A DNA stretch of 64,000 nt from Rhizobium sp. P32RR-XVIII (GCF_012641395.1 NZ_JABAIH010000005.1:425312-489311), one strand, 5' to 3'; shown: positions 8,836 through 18,612, numbered from the stretch's first letter. Notes: generated from the sequence alone by a model not told the origin. Translations and numbers: made by a program.

Positions 8836-9270
8836 ATGTCCAACACCGTAAAAGCCATCCTGGACCAAAAGGGCCGCGACGTCGTCACGGTCGGGCCGAA
8901 CACCACAGCGGCCGAAGCGGCAAAGATACTGAACAGCCGCAAGATCGGCGCCGTCGTCATCCTCGGTGCGGATGATCGCATTTCGGGGATCTTCACCGAG
9001 CGCGATCTCGTCAATGCTGTTGCGAAGTTTGGCAAGGAATGCCTCGATCAACCGGTTGTCTCATTGATGACATCCAAAGTTTTCCGCTGTCACGAGGAAA
9101 CGACCGTCAACGAGTTGATGGAACTGATGACCAGCCGGCGTTTCCGGCACGTGCCGGTCGAAGCACATGGCAAGCTCACCGGCATCATTTCGATCGGTGA
9201 CGTCGTTAAGACGCGTATCGCAGAAGTCGAACGCGAGGCAGAAGAGATCAAGGCCTATATCGCAGGCTGA
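8836..9270 (+). CDS. CBS-domain protein
   Basis: A 144-residue cytoplasmic protein made of two CBS motifs (about residues 8-65 and 77-135). Signature stretches are KIGAVVILGADDRISGIFTE and RRFRHVPVEAHGKLTGIISI. A pair of such motifs forms a Bateman module that typically binds adenosine nucleotides. No enzymatic domain is attached. A GGGAGG ribosome site precedes the ATG. It may share a transcript with the rhomboid gene 100 bases upstream, though the gap is large enough for its own promoter. Confidence 0.92.
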   Translation: MSNTVKAILDQKGRDVVTVGPNTTAAEAAKILNSRKIGAVVILGADDRISGIFTERDLVNAVAKFGKECLDQPVVSLMTSKVFRCHEETTVNELMELMTSRRFRHVPVEAHGKLTGIISIGDVVKTRIAEVEREAEEIKAYIAG

Positions 9271-9295
9271 TGCATTTGCCGGTCCTCATACCTGA

Positions 9296-10264
9296 CTAGG
9301 TATTCGCAAACGCTTCCTGCATTCTGCGAATTTCAGGAAGCCGCGCCTTGGCTTCCTCGTAGCCGCGTTCGATCGCTTCCCCGGCCCGGTGGAATTCCGA
9401 AAGGCCCATGTCGCTGAGACGCGGATGCAACGAGATATCCGGCGGATCGCCGGCAAGCCGGGCGCGCGAAATTCTATCCTGAATGATGTTGAAGGCCTGT
9501 ACCATCACGCCGGTCATTCCCAGGCGTGCATAAGGTGCTTCCTCCTGCTTCTGCATTTCCTGAAGCGTAAGGCTTGCATTGTGCTTGACGACCGCGGAAC
9601 GGCCGAACAGATCGTAGTTCAGATTGACAGCCACGACGAGCGGCTCTTCGTAGCTGCGGCAAACCGAAACCGGCACCGGATTGACCAACGCGCCGTCGAC
9701 CAGGGTCCGGTTGTTGCTGCGGACCGGCTCGAAGATGCCGGGTAGAGCATAGGATGCTCGCAGCGCGGTAATCAGGGAACCATTCGCAATCCAGACCTCG
9801 TGACCGGTGTTCACTTCCGCGGCGACCGCCACAAAAGGGCGGCTGAGGTCTTCGATGTTCAAGCCCTCGAGATGCTCTTGCATCCGCTTCGTCAGACGCA
9901 TGCCGCCGAAAAGCCCGCTGCCGCCGATCGTGAGGTCAAGCAGGCTTGCAATACGCCGCATCGTCAGCGACCGGGCGAAGGCTTCTAGCTCATCCAGTTT
10001 GCCGGCAAGATAGCAGCCGCCGACGAGCGCACCGATGGAGGTACCAGCGATCATGCCGACTTCTATTGCTGCCTCGTCCAGCGCGCGCAGCACGCCGATA
10101 TGCGCCCAGCCGCGCGCGGCGCCACCGCCGAGCGCCAGCGCGATCTTCGCCTTGTTAGGGAGAGGGGAGGAGTCTGCGGGGGGCGTAGTGGCTGGGACTG
10201 TCGGACTGCCGGAAGCGGAATTATTTGCCTGAGAGCCTTGGCGGTTCAAATTCCAATTCAGCAT
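9296..10264 (-). CDS. patatin-like phospholipase (RssA-like)
   Basis: A 322-residue serine lipase-type hydrolase. The oxyanion motif is LGGGAARGWAHIGVL near residues 48-62, the nucleophile lies in GTSIGALVGG near 78-87, and the dyad Asp is in DGALVNPVPVS near 195. It probably acts on phospholipids or acyl thioesters; the substrate is unknown. The N-terminal ~40 residues are a Ser/Pro/Thr-rich linker. The frame extends to 10507, but the upstream part looks non-coding and the ATG at 10264 follows a GGGAGG site. It is convergent with the CBS gene and downstream of hisI on the same strand. Confidence 0.9.
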   Translation of the reverse strand: MLNWNLNRQGSQANNSASGSPTVPATTPPADSSPLPNKAKIALALGGGAARGWAHIGVLRALDEAAIEVGMIAGTSIGALVGGCYLAGKLDELEAFARSLTMRRIASLLDLTIGGSGLFGGMRLTKRMQEHLEGLNIEDLSRPFVAVAAEVNTGHEVWIANGSLITALRASYALPGIFEPVRSNNRTLVDGALVNPVPVSVCRSYEEPLVVAVNLNYDLFGRSAVVKHNASLTLQEMQKQEEAPYARLGMTGVMVQAFNIIQDRISRARLAGDPPDISLHPRLSDMGLSEFHRAGEAIERGYEEAKARLPEIRRMQEAFANT

Positions 10265-10379
10265 GTTGCGCCTCCCTCGCAGCAGAAACATAGTCGTCTG
10301 TAATACTCGTCCCGTAGTCTTTCCAAATCGTATATAACCGCCGTTCCGTGGCCCAAAAGCAAGCAGACGCCGCCACGCG

Positions 10380-10832
10380 CTACTTGCCGTAAACGTCTTT
10401 CGGGTCGAAATGCAGCTCATCATCGACGATGTCGAGCATCGGCTTTCCGTCCTGAAGATTAACCGTCCGGTAGAAGCAGGAACGGCGTCCAGTATGGCAC
10501 GTAGCATCGTGCCCCGCGACCTCTACTTTAAGCCAGATTGCATCCTGATCGCAGTCGGTGCGTATTTCCTTCACCATCTGGACGTTGCCGGAAGTTTCGC
10601 CCTTCATCCAGAGTTTGCCCCGCGAGCGGCTGAAGTAATGTGCCTTCCCTGTCTGGATCGTCAGCGCAAGAGCCTGCGCGTTCATATGCGCAACCATCAG
10701 CAGTTCGCCGTCATGCGCATCGGTGACGATCGCGGCGATCAGGCCACGATCGTCGAAGCGCGGCGTGAAATCACCGGCGTCTTCTAGTTCGGATTTGTCT
10801 TCGGACGGCGCATTAAATGCAAATGACATCAT
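10380..10832 (-). CDS. hisI: phosphoribosyl-AMP cyclohydrolase
   Basis: The 150-residue enzyme opens the purine ring of PR-AMP in step three of histidine synthesis. The metal-binding region shows DCDQDA near residue 96 and the cysteines of [13 protein letters not shown] near 113-125, and the substrate region [15 protein letters not shown] is intact. The related PR-ATP pyrophosphatase domain (HisE) is absent, as in other alphaproteobacteria where hisE is separate. It follows folE on the same strand with 24 bases between, so the two are probably one transcript. Confidence 0.96.
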   Translation of the reverse strand: MMSFAFNAPSEDKSELEDAGDFTPRFDDRGLIAAIVTDAHDGELLMVAHMNAQALALTIQTGKAHYFSRSRGKLWMKGETSGNVQMVKEIRTDCDQDAIWLKVEVAGHDATCHTGRRSCFYRTVNLQDGKPMLDIVDDELHFDPKDVYGK

Positions 10833-10856
10833 TCGGCTCCCTCATTGGAGCCGATA

Positions 10857-11471
10857 TCAACGGCTCCGTACCATCGTCATGAAGCGGGCTTGCTCAGCAG
10901 GCTCGGCCTTGAAACTTCCAGTAAAGGTTGTCGTCAATGTGGTGGAGCCTTGCTTCTGAACGCCGCGCATGGCCATGCACATATGCTCAGCTTCAATCAT
11001 GACCGCAACGCCGCGCGGACGCAGCGTTTCGTCGATCGCACTTGCGATCTGCGCCGTCATGGTTTCCTGAGTTTGCAGGCGGCGCGCATAGATCTCGACG
11101 ACGCGGGCGATCTTCGAAAGGCCAAGCACCCTGCCATCGGGAATATAGGCGACGTGCGCCTTGCCAATGATCGGAACCATGTGATGTTCACAATGCGAGA
11201 AGAAGGGAATGTCCCGCACGAGCACCATGTCGTCGTAACCGGCGACCTCCTCGAAAGTGCGGCCGAGCACTTCTTCCGGGTCCATGTCGTAGCCGGCGAA
11301 GAGTTCGCGATAGGCTTTGGCGACGCGGGTAGGGGTATCAATCAGCCCTTCACGCGAGGGATCGTCACCAGCCCAGCGGAGCAGGACGCGAACTGCGTCT
11401 TCAGCTTCCTTCTGGCTGGGGCGTTCCGAGTCACGGTTGGTCTGCGGAAAATTCTTTACGATGGCGTCCAT
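10857..11471 (-). CDS. folE: GTP cyclohydrolase I
   Basis: The 204-residue enzyme converts GTP to 7,8-dihydroneopterin triphosphate, the first step of folate synthesis. The zinc and active-site motif [15 protein letters not shown] lies near residues 91-105, and the third ligand cysteine is in HMCMAMRGV near 163. [17 protein letters not shown] near the N-terminus is typical. The frame runs 60 bases further upstream, but MDAIVKNFP at 11471 fits the family better. hisI follows on the same transcript. The gene faces away from the IscU-like gene. Confidence 0.96.
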   Translation of the reverse strand: MDAIVKNFPQTNRDSERPSQKEAEDAVRVLLRWAGDDPSREGLIDTPTRVAKAYRELFAGYDMDPEEVLGRTFEEVAGYDDMVLVRDIPFFSHCEHHMVPIIGKAHVAYIPDGRVLGLSKIARVVEIYARRLQTQETMTAQIASAIDETLRPRGVAVMIEAEHMCMAMRGVQKQGSTTLTTTFTGSFKAEPAEQARFMTMVRSR

Positions 11472-11776
11472 ACTGCTCAAGTCTCCTGATCCGCGAACGT
11501 GCGGATCGTCTTTCGGACTCGCCACTGGCATCCCTTGTCAGGAATTTTGCACCTTTGGCAGGCTCCGGGGCTTTCGGGGCAACTTATAGCCCGTCCGGCA
11601 CGGTTTCCTAATCAAACTTACCCGAGGCCATTGCATTTTTATGGCCTTCGAACGACATACATATAGGAAGACGGCGTCGTCATGTAAGTATGCTAACACG
11701 ACACGGTGTGTTTTTTGTTTGTGTTACAATGACCGCCGAATGAGCCGGTCCGCGGCAATCTGGAGCGGAATTCATC
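11472..11776. other. divergent promoter region of folE and the IscU-like gene
   Basis: About 300 bases with AT-rich tracts near 11630-11735, including a TGTGTTTTTTG run. Promoters for both directions must lie here, but I cannot assign boxes with confidence. No gene is seen. Confidence 0.5.
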
Positions 11777-12223
11777 ATGGAAGATATCTATAACACCAAA
11801 ATTCTCGAATTTGCAGGCAATATTCCGCTGACCGGCAGCCTGCCGGATGCCGACGCCAGCGCCAAGGCCCATTCGAAACTCTGCGGTTCCAAGGTGACGA
11901 TTTGGCTAAAGATGAAAGGCGACACGGTTACGGATTTCGCCCATGACGTGAAAGCTTGCGCGCTCGGTCAGGCTTCCTCCTCGATCATGGCGCGCCATGT
12001 CGTTGGCGCGACCGCCGGCGAAGTGCGTAAAGCCCGTGAAGACATGCTTGCGATGCTGAAGGCGGACGGGGAGGGTCCGGAAGGTCGCTTCGAGGATATG
12101 CGCTACCTTCGCCCGGTCAGGGACTACAAGGCGCGGCACGCCTCCACCATGCTGACTTTCGACGCCGTCGTGGACGCAATCGGGCAGATCGAAGCAAAGC
12201 GCGCCGAAACGGTTGAGGCGTGA
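11777..12223 (+). CDS. IscU/SufU-like iron-sulfur cluster assembly scaffold
   Basis: A 148-residue NifU-N/IscU-like protein. The expected three cluster cysteines appear as KLCGSKVTIW near residue 36 and KACALGQASSS near 61, but the third usual cysteine near the C-terminus is not evident, so it may be a divergent or regulatory member. It opens MEDIYNTKILEFAGNIPL, like other short alphaproteobacterial scaffold proteins. It is followed 12 bases later by yidD and then the DUF1697 gene, a likely three-gene transcript. Confidence 0.85.
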   Translation: MEDIYNTKILEFAGNIPLTGSLPDADASAKAHSKLCGSKVTIWLKMKGDTVTDFAHDVKACALGQASSSIMARHVVGATAGEVRKAREDMLAMLKADGEGPEGRFEDMRYLRPVRDYKARHASTMLTFDAVVDAIGQIEAKRAETVEA

Positions 12224-12235
12224 GCGGCGCTAGCG

Positions 12236-12634
12236 ATGTGCGAATTCTGCTTCATCAGCCACAATGACCAGGAGGACGAAGGCGGCGCAGCCGGCCCTCG
12301 GAAAGAGCCGCTGCGGTTTTCCCGAAACTACACCGGCCCGTTCCGCAAGACCCCGGATCGCCTGCTCGGAATGAGCTGTATTCGGCTTTATCAACTGACC
12401 TTGTCCGGCTTCGTCGGTAACTCGTGCCGGCATATCCCCACCTGTTCCGAATATGGCTATGAGGCCATTGCCCGCCATGGGCTTTGGGCCGGCGGCTGGA
12501 TGACGCTCTTCCGCGTCGGGCGCTGCGGTCCGGGCGGCACCAGCGGGCTTGATCCGGTTCCGGAACGCCTCGAACACCGTTTCCACTGGTGGACGCCGTG
12601 GCGCTATCTTGCGCTTGGACGAAAAGCAGGCTGA
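12236..12634 (+). CDS. yidD: membrane protein insertion efficiency factor YidD
   Basis: A 132-residue member of the YidD family (DUF37), small amphipathic proteins that assist YidC-mediated membrane insertion. The core motif is SCRHIPTCSEYGYEAIARHG near residues 63-82, followed by the R-x-RCGPGG-x-G-x-DP-V-P signature near 95-108. The N-terminal ~35 residues are an extension beyond the usual ~75-residue core. Placement after an iron-sulfur scaffold is unusual compared with the rnpA-yidD-yidC arrangement of many bacteria. Confidence 0.92.
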   Translation: MCEFCFISHNDQEDEGGAAGPRKEPLRFSRNYTGPFRKTPDRLLGMSCIRLYQLTLSGFVGNSCRHIPTCSEYGYEAIARHGLWAGGWMTLFRVGRCGPGGTSGLDPVPERLEHRFHWWTPWRYLALGRKAG

Positions 12635-12638
12635 CGGC

Positions 12639-13181
12639 ATGTCCATGCCGGGTATGACCACCTACGTCGCACTCCTTCATAGTATCGTGCTTGGGCCAGG
12701 TCGCCGTGTGGCGATGTCAGATCTTCGCGACATGACGGAAGCACTCGGCTACCGCAATCCGCGGACGCTCGTTTCCACGGGCAATATCGTTTTCGAAGCA
12801 GCCGACGCACCACTCGGTGACATCGAGGCAAAACTTGAGGCAGCCTTCAAGGCACGGTTCGGCAAGGCTGTCGATATCATCGTCCGCAGGGGCGGGGATT
12901 GGCTGAAGCTCGCGGAGGCCAATCCCTTTCCGGACGGTGAGGGCAGTGAGGTCATCGTCCGCGTCATGCGAAAGCCTCTCGATCGCTCCGTACTCGACGC
13001 GCTCGGGAAGTACACCGACCCCAATCAGCGTCTGGCGCTCACCGCCGGCGATCTCTGGATCGATTTTGCCGGTAAACCCAGCGAGTGGAAGCTGCTCTCG
13101 GCGCTGACCACCAAGCGCATGGGCATCGGCACGCTCCGCAACTGGAACACGGTCCGCGGTCTTGCCGAAATGATCGGCTGA
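12639..13181 (+). CDS. DUF1697 family protein
   Basis: A 180-residue cytoplasmic protein of the DUF1697 family, function unknown. Typical parts are the opening TTYVALLHSIVLGPGRRVAM, NPRTLVSTGNIVFEA near residue 45, and the end KRMGIGTLRNWNTV near 165. In most relatives the opening reads ALLRGINVG; here the glycine-rich loop is changed. The start is either the ATG at 12639, with GCAGG about nine bases upstream, or the ATG at 12654. It begins 4 bases after the yidD stop and is surely cotranscribed with it. Confidence 0.88.
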   Translation: MSMPGMTTYVALLHSIVLGPGRRVAMSDLRDMTEALGYRNPRTLVSTGNIVFEAADAPLGDIEAKLEAAFKARFGKAVDIIVRRGGDWLKLAEANPFPDGEGSEVIVRVMRKPLDRSVLDALGKYTDPNQRLALTAGDLWIDFAGKPSEWKLLSALTTKRMGIGTLRNWNTVRGLAEMIG

Positions 13182-13304
13182 ACCGGCTTTTTCTTTACTC
13201 GCTCGCCAAATCTCGGTATCAGGCGGCGGCGCGTTCGCACGGACGAAGCGCTTCATTGCAACCACCCGCATTCGTTGGCGGGACTGGACAAGGAGAATAT
13301 CGAT

Positions 13305-15308
13305 ATGTCCCAATCCGTTTCCCTCACTTTTCCCGATGGCAACCAGCGCAATTTCGAGCCGGGCACGACCGGCCGCGACGTCGCCGAATCCATTTCCAAG
13401 TCGCTCGCCAAGAAGGCCGTCGCCATTGCGATCGACGGCACGGTGCGCGACCTTTCCGACCCCGTGACGACGGGCAAGATCGAAATCATCACCCGCAATG
13501 ACGAGCGCGCGCTGGAACTCATCCGCCACGACGCAGCACACGTCATGGCGGAAGCGGTGCAGGAGCTCTGGCCCGGCACGCAGGTGACGATCGGTCCGGT
13601 CATCGAGAACGGCTTCTATTACGACTTCGCCAAGAACGAGCCCTTCACACCTGACGATCTGCCGAAGATCGAAAAGAAGATGAGGGAGATCATCGCCCGC
13701 AACGCGCCCTTTACCAAACAGGTCTGGTCGCGCGAAAAGGCCAAGGAAGTGTTCGCGGCCAAGGGCGAGCAGTACAAGGTCGAGCTTGTCGATGCGATCC
13801 CGGAGGGCCAGGATCTCAAGATCTACTATCAGGGCGACTGGTTCGACCTTTGCCGCGGACCGCATATGGCTTCCACGGGCCAGATCGGCAATGCCTTCAA
13901 GCTGATGAAGGTGGCCGGTGCGTACTGGCGCGGCGACAGCAACAATCCGATGTTGACTCGCATCTACGGTACGGCCTTTGCCGAGCAGTCCGAACTCGAC
14001 AACTACCTGCATATCCTCGCCGAGGCCGAGAAGCGCGACCACCGCCGTCTCGGCCGCGAAATGGACCTCTTCCATTTCCAGGAGGAAGGACCGGGTGTCG
14101 TGTTCTGGCACGGCAAGGGCTGGCGCATCTTCCAGACGCTTGTCGCCTACATGCGCCGGCGGCTGGCGGCCGACTATCAGGAGGTCAACGCGCCGCAGGT
14201 TCTCGACGCCTCGCTCTGGGAGACTTCGGGGCACTGGGGCTGGTACCAGGAAAACATGTTCGCGGTGAAATCCGCCCATGCGATCACCCATCCCGACGAC
14301 AAGGAGGCGGACAACCGCGTCTTCGCGCTTAAGCCGATGAACTGCCCTGGTCACGTCCAGATCTTCAAGCATGGCCTGAAATCCTATCGCGAACTGCCGA
14401 TCCGCCTTGCGGAATTCGGCACGGTCCATCGCTACGAGCCGTCCGGCGCGCTGCATGGCCTGATGCGTGTGCGCGGTTTCACGCAGGACGATGCGCATAT
14501 CTTCTGCACCGACGAGCAGATGGCTGCAGAATGCCTCAAGATCAACGACCTGATCCTTTCGGTCTACAAGGACTTCGGTTTCGACGAGATCACCATCAAG
14601 CTCTCCACGCGCCCGGACAAGCGCGTCGGTTCGGACGATCTTTGGGATCGCGCCGAGAGCGTCATGACGGATGTTCTCACGACGATCCAGCATCAGTCGA
14701 ACGACATCAAGACCGGCATCCTGCCGGGCGAGGGCGCGTTCTACGGTCCGAAGTTCGAATATACGCTGAAGGACGCCATCGGCCGCGAATGGCAGTGCGG
14801 CACGACGCAGGTCGACTTCAACCTTCCGGAACGCTTCGGTGCCTTCTACATCGACAGCAATTCGGAGAAGACGCAGCCGGTGATGATCCACCGGGCGATC
14901 TGCGGCTCCATGGAGCGCTTCCTCGGTATCCTGATCGAGAACTTTGCCGGGCACCTGCCGCTCTGGGTCTCGCCGCTGCAGGTCGTAGTCGCGACGATCA
15001 CCTCTGAGGCAGACGGCTACGGCCAGGAAGTTGCCGAAGCGTTGCGCGAGGCCGGGCTCAACGTCGAGACCGACTTCCGTAACGAGAAGATCAACTACAA
15101 GATCCGCGAACATTCCGTTACGAAAGTTCCTGTCATCATCGTCTGCGGCAGGAAGGAAGCCGAGGAGCGCACGGTTAATATCCGCCGCCTCGGCAGCCAG
15201 GAGCAAACCTCGATGTCGCTCGACGAGGCGATCGAGAGCCTTGGCTGGGAAGCGACACCGCCGGATATCCGCCGCAAGATAGAAGCGAAGCGGGCCAAGG
15301 CCGCCTGA
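13305..15308 (+). CDS. thrS: threonyl-tRNA synthetase
   Basis: The 667-residue class II synthetase charges tRNA-Thr. Domains in order are TGS (about 1-65), the editing SAD domain with [10 protein letters not shown] near 73-82, the catalytic core (about 245-540) and the anticodon-binding domain (about 545-650). Zinc and ATP motifs include [28 protein letters not shown] and [17 protein letters not shown] lies nine bases before the ATG. A larger frame starting 30 bases upstream exists but lacks a ribosome site. No leader RNA is evident. A terminator follows at 15343. Confidence 0.98.
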   Translation: MSQSVSLTFPDGNQRNFEPGTTGRDVAESISKSLAKKAVAIAIDGTVRDLSDPVTTGKIEIITRNDERALELIRHDAAHVMAEAVQELWPGTQVTIGPVIENGFYYDFAKNEPFTPDDLPKIEKKMREIIARNAPFTKQVWSREKAKEVFAAKGEQYKVELVDAIPEGQDLKIYYQGDWFDLCRGPHMASTGQIGNAFKLMKVAGAYWRGDSNNPMLTRIYGTAFAEQSELDNYLHILAEAEKRDHRRLGREMDLFHFQEEGPGVVFWHGKGWRIFQTLVAYMRRRLAADYQEVNAPQVLDASLWETSGHWGWYQENMFAVKSAHAITHPDDKEADNRVFALKPMNCPGHVQIFKHGLKSYRELPIRLAEFGTVHRYEPSGALHGLMRVRGFTQDDAHIFCTDEQMAAECLKINDLILSVYKDFGFDEITIKLSTRPDKRVGSDDLWDRAESVMTDVLTTIQHQSNDIKTGILPGEGAFYGPKFEYTLKDAIGREWQCGTTQVDFNLPERFGAFYIDSNSEKTQPVMIHRAICGSMERFLGILIENFAGHLPLWVSPLQVVVATITSEADGYGQEVAEALREAGLNVETDFRNEKINYKIREHSVTKVPVIIVCGRKEAEERTVNIRRLGSQEQTSMSLDEAIESLGWEATPPDIRRKIEAKRAKAA

Positions 15309-15342
15309 TCTCTGTCAGACGGATGTCATCGCTTTGATACAT

Positions 15343-15377
15343 AACCGCCCGGTCTTCAATAGAGGCCGGGCGGTTTT
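15343..15377 (+). terminator. intrinsic terminator of thrS
   Basis: A perfect 10-bp stem (AACCGCCCGG and CCGGGCGGTT) with a 13-base loop and a short T-run sits 35 bases past the thrS stop. The only plausible starts of the next gene lie before it (TTG at 15334) or at its very end (TTG at 15376). Confidence 0.75.
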
Positions 15378-16245
15378 GCGCTTCAACCAGCTATCCTACG
15401 CCAGCGAGAACGATCCCCGCTTCAAGCGCTGGCTGATCCGCTCGATCGAGGGTCTTTCGGGCCGCAACCGCTATGTTCGCCTCTATGAGACATGGCGCAC
15501 CGATATCGTGCCATCGCGCGAGCGCGTCTTCGGCAAGCTTCTCGACCTTATCGACGTCGATCTCGATATCCGCGGGAACTGGCCTGCCGCCGCACCTGCA
15601 GGCAGACCCCTGGTCATCGTCGCCAATCATCCGTTCGGCATCGGCGACGGCATAGCCGTCTTGTCTCTCGCCGAGCAGCTCGGCCGGCCGTTTCGTGTTC
15701 TCATTCACAATGAGCTGCTGAAGCTGCCTGAGATGGCTGACTACTCGCTTCCGGTCTCTTTCGAGGAGACCAAGGCAGCGCTTGCCATCAATATGGACAC
15801 GCGCCGCGAGGCGGTCCGCCTGCTGAAGGACGGTGTAACGGTCGTCATCTTTCCGGGCGGCGGCGTAGCGACGGCCAAGAACGGTTTCGGCCGCGCACGG
15901 GATCTGCCATGGAAGATGTTCCCGGCCAAGCTCGTCCAGTCGGCCGGGGCCGACGTCTTGCCCATCTATTTCGAGGGCCAGAACGGGCCGCTGTTTCACA
16001 TTGCCAGCCGGTTTTCGCTGACGCTTCGCCTCTCGCTTCTGATCCGGGAGTTTCGGCGGCTGTCGGGCAAGACGATTGTCGCCCATGTGGGGCAGGTCCT
16101 GCCGTACGAGGAACTGCGGAGGACCGATCGGAAGGATTTGCTAGCGGCGCTTTACAGCGCGGTCTTTTGCTTGGCGCCCGTCAGGGCCAAAAGAGCATCT
16201 GAGGATCAATCAGCATCCGCGCCGCCCGGTACCAGCTGCTCATAG
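15376..16245 (+). CDS. lysophospholipid acyltransferase family protein (PlsC-like)
   Basis: A ~289-residue acyltransferase of the glycerolipid type. The catalytic HxxxxD box is NHPFGIGDG near residue 80 and the substrate motif is FPGGGVATA near 160. It probably acylates a lysophospholipid or similar acceptor at the inner membrane. No ATG start is available. TTG at 15376 gives MRFNQLSYASEND and leaves most of the thrS terminator outside the frame, while TTG at 15334 would translate through the hairpin. The 3' end overlaps the convergent gene at 16206 by 40 bases. Which lipid it serves cannot be told; OlsA-like or LpxL-like roles are alternatives. Confidence 0.85.
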   Translation: MRFNQLSYASENDPRFKRWLIRSIEGLSGRNRYVRLYETWRTDIVPSRERVFGKLLDLIDVDLDIRGNWPAAAPAGRPLVIVANHPFGIGDGIAVLSLAEQLGRPFRVLIHNELLKLPEMADYSLPVSFEETKAALAINMDTRREAVRLLKDGVTVVIFPGGGVATAKNGFGRARDLPWKMFPAKLVQSAGADVLPIYFEGQNGPLFHIASRFSLTLRLSLLIREFRRLSGKTIVAHVGQVLPYEELRRTDRKDLLAALYSAVFCLAPVRAKRASEDQSASAPPGTSCS

Positions 16246-17291
16246 GAAGGAAGCGGCGCACGCGCGGAATTCTGCGGTTCGCCGGCGGCTGCCGGCTGCG
16301 GTTCCTGCTGCAGCGTCGTGGCGGCGCTGGTGGGTTCCTGCGGCTGTTCGTCCTTCATGAGCACTTCGACGTCTGTATTCTTGCCAGCCTCGACCTTGAA
16401 GTCGCGCTGATAGATCTTGTCCTTGTTGCGCGCGACGGCTGTATACTCGCCTTCCGCCAGAACCATGGTCGGGAAGGCGCTGACGCTTTCGCCGACGCTG
16501 TCGCCCGCCGCCGTCAGGATCGACCAGGCCGTGTCGGCGATCGCTTCGCCGCCGGCGTCTGAAACGAGCTTGAAGTTGATCTGCGCGGCGCGGTGCTGGA
16601 TCGTCGCTTCGGTCAGCTTTCCGGACTCGACCTGGATATCGGCACGGATGACAGCGTTGACGGCTCCGTATTCTGAAACGATGTGATACGTGCCGGCATT
16701 CAGCCGTACCATGGTGTTCGGCGCGACATCTGCCATCACCAGTCCGCGTTCGCCGTCTTCGCGCACTTCCGAGGAGTAGATCGAGAAGCGCAGCTGGTCA
16801 GGACGGATGCGAACATCGGACCCGGACACGGCGTTGAGCACCAGACCGCCGGCATCGAGCACCATCACCTGCTTGTCGAGCGTGCCGTCCTCGGGAACAT
16901 TCACCTTGCGGGTCACGCCGGCGCGGCCGAACGAGACATTGATCAGATAGTCGCCCGGGGCGAGCTGGAAAGCCGCCGACCCGCCACGGGCGCTTGCCAC
17001 CAGCGGCAGCTTGCCGTCGGCACCCGCGACAGGACTGAACACATACCAGGAGAGTCCGTCTCGCACCGGCTCGCCGCTTTCCGTGAGCTTGGCTTCGATC
17101 TCAACCTCGCGCAGCGCCGCATTCTGCTGCGTGCTGCCCGGCGCAATGAAAGCGTTGAGCTTCGGCATCTTCGTGGTCGTGTCGAGCTGCTTGAATCCCT
17201 TGAACGCGTTCTCGGCGCTTGCGCTAAAGGGCAACAACGCAGTCAGAACAAGCACGAACGCCATACGCGTAAAAGGCAAAATGCCGGGCAT
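16206..17291 (-). CDS. exported hypothetical protein with beta-rich repeats
   Basis: A 361-residue protein with a clear signal peptide (FVLVLTALLPFSASA, ending near residue 28). The mature part is made of several ~90-residue beta-sandwich-like segments, each ending in phrases such as LAPGDYLINVSFGRAG, LNAGTYHIVSEYG and LAEGEYTAVARNKDK. These resemble carboxypeptidase-regulatory-like folds. The C-terminus is Gln/Pro/Ala-rich. I know of rhizobial homologues but no function. The ATG at 17291 follows an AGGAAAC site; the GTG at 17333 is an alternative. Its 3' end overlaps the acyltransferase. Confidence 0.75.
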   Translation of the reverse strand: MPGILPFTRMAFVLVLTALLPFSASAENAFKGFKQLDTTTKMPKLNAFIAPGSTQQNAALREVEIEAKLTESGEPVRDGLSWYVFSPVAGADGKLPLVASARGGSAAFQLAPGDYLINVSFGRAGVTRKVNVPEDGTLDKQVMVLDAGGLVLNAVSGSDVRIRPDQLRFSIYSSEVREDGERGLVMADVAPNTMVRLNAGTYHIVSEYGAVNAVIRADIQVESGKLTEATIQHRAAQINFKLVSDAGGEAIADTAWSILTAAGDSVGESVSAFPTMVLAEGEYTAVARNKDKIYQRDFKVEAGKNTDVEVLMKDEQPQEPTSAATTLQQEPQPAAAGEPQNSARAPLPSYEQLVPGGADAD

Positions 17292-17404
17292 GTGTTTCCT
17301 GAACAGATTGACTTCTAAAACTACAGAGGCCACTTCAAAACGAACCCAGTGGCAAATTCAAGACCCACCCATCCCGCTGCCGTGAAAATGAAAGTTTCTC
17401 CCGC

Positions 17405-17989
17405 ATGAAATCCGATATCAAGCTGATTGATTACCTCGCTGTGCGCCGATCGATCCCTGCCTTCCAGATGTGCGAGCCCGGGCCTGCAAAGGCGGAAATA
17501 GAGGAAATCCTTCGTCTGGCATCGCGTGTCCCCGATCACGGGAAGCTCGCGCCCTGGCGTTTCATCGTCTATCGCGGAGAAGAGCGTGAACGAATCAGCG
17601 AAGAACTCTTGAAGCTCGCGCTCGAGGCCAAGCCTGATCTCTCGGAGGAAATGATCCAGGTCGAACGCACGCGTCTCACCCGAGCGCCGGTTGTCGTTGC
17701 CGTGGTCAGCAAGGCGGGCCCGCACTTCAAGATCCCGGAATGGGAGCAGCTCATGTCGGCGGGCGCCGTGTGCCTCAACATCATCTTTTCGGCGAATGCC
17801 CATGGCTGGGTCGCCAACTGGTTGACCGAATGGTTTGCCTATGACGAGCGCGCCTATCCGGTTCTCGGCGTTCGGCCGGGCGAAAAAGTTGCCGGCTTCA
17901 TCCATATCGGTTCGACAAATTTCCCGGTGGTCGAGCGGCCGCGTCCATCACTCTCCGAAACCGTCACCTGGGTCGGCGGAGAGGGCTGA
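17405..17989 (+). CDS. nitroreductase family protein (YdjA-like)
   Basis: A 194-residue FMN-dependent oxidoreductase of the nitroreductase superfamily. It shows the conserved opening [13 protein letters not shown] (RRS) near residues 10-20, [19 protein letters not shown] near 40-57, and the C-terminal cofactor loop around [15 protein letters not shown] near 155. Physiological substrates of this family are usually unknown. The stop codon overlaps the start of the flavin reductase gene by one base, so the two are translationally coupled and may pass reduced flavin or substrate between them. Confidence 0.9.
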   Translation: MKSDIKLIDYLAVRRSIPAFQMCEPGPAKAEIEEILRLASRVPDHGKLAPWRFIVYRGEERERISEELLKLALEAKPDLSEEMIQVERTRLTRAPVVVAVVSKAGPHFKIPEWEQLMSAGAVCLNIIFSANAHGWVANWLTEWFAYDERAYPVLGVRPGEKVAGFIHIGSTNFPVVERPRPSLSETVTWVGGEG

Positions 17990-18612
17990 TGTTCTATACG
18001 ACGGATAGCAACAAGCACGGTCTCTCCCACGATCCCTTCAAGGCGATCGTGGCGCCGCGCCCGATCGGCTGGATCGGCAGCAAGGGGGCAGACGGATCGA
18101 TCAATCTCGGTCCCTACTCCTTCTTCAATGCTGTCTCCGACCATCCGAAGATCGTCATGTTCTCATCGAGCGGTCGCAAGCACAGCCAGCGGAATGCCGG
18201 CGAGACGGGCGTCTTCACCTGCAATTTCGTCAGCCGCAACCTCGTCGAGAAGATGAACCTTTCTTCCGCCGCGGTTCCCTATGGCACCGACGAATTCGCG
18301 CTCGCCGGGCTGACCGCCGTTCCGGGCAGACTGGTCGATGCGCCCTATGTGGACGAGGCCTTTGCCGTGCTCGAATGCAAGGTGACGGAGATCATCGTGC
18401 CGAAATCGCAGTCCGGTGAGCCGACGGAAAACGTCATGGTCTTCGGCGAGGTCGTCGGCATCCACATCGACGAAGCGATCGTCAGCAATGGCCGGCTCGA
18501 CATGTCGCTGGCAAGGCCGACGGCGCGCATGGGCTACATGGACTACAGCGAGGCGAGCGAGGTTTTTGAGATGTTCCGTCCGAAGGTCGAGACGGTGGCC
18601 GACAAAGCCTAA
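17989..18612 (+). CDS. flavin reductase family protein
   Basis: A 207-residue flavin reductase-like (FMN-binding split barrel) protein. Family marks are IVAPRPIGWIGSKGADG near residues 17-33, NLGPYSFFNAVSDHPKIV near 36-54, and NAGETGVFTCNFVSRNL near 68-84. Such proteins reduce FMN or use it for oxygenation. The ATG overlaps the TGA of the nitroreductase gene (TGATG). A transcriptional break before the DUF2336 gene is likely, since 92 bases separate them. Confidence 0.92.
   Translation: MFYTTDSNKHGLSHDPFKAIVAPRPIGWIGSKGADGSINLGPYSFFNAVSDHPKIVMFSSSGRKHSQRNAGETGVFTCNFVSRNLVEKMNLSSAAVPYGTDEFALAGLTAVPGRLVDAPYVDEAFAVLECKVTEIIVPKSQSGEPTENVMVFGEVVGIHIDEAIVSNGRLDMSLARPTARMGYMDYSEASEVFEMFRPKVETVADKA

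Noticed and set aside
12717..15206. 829-residue minus-strand open frame across thrS
   Set aside because: It lies antisense to a complete threonyl-tRNA synthetase with all motifs. Long antisense frames are expected in GC-rich coding DNA, and the translation shows no family.
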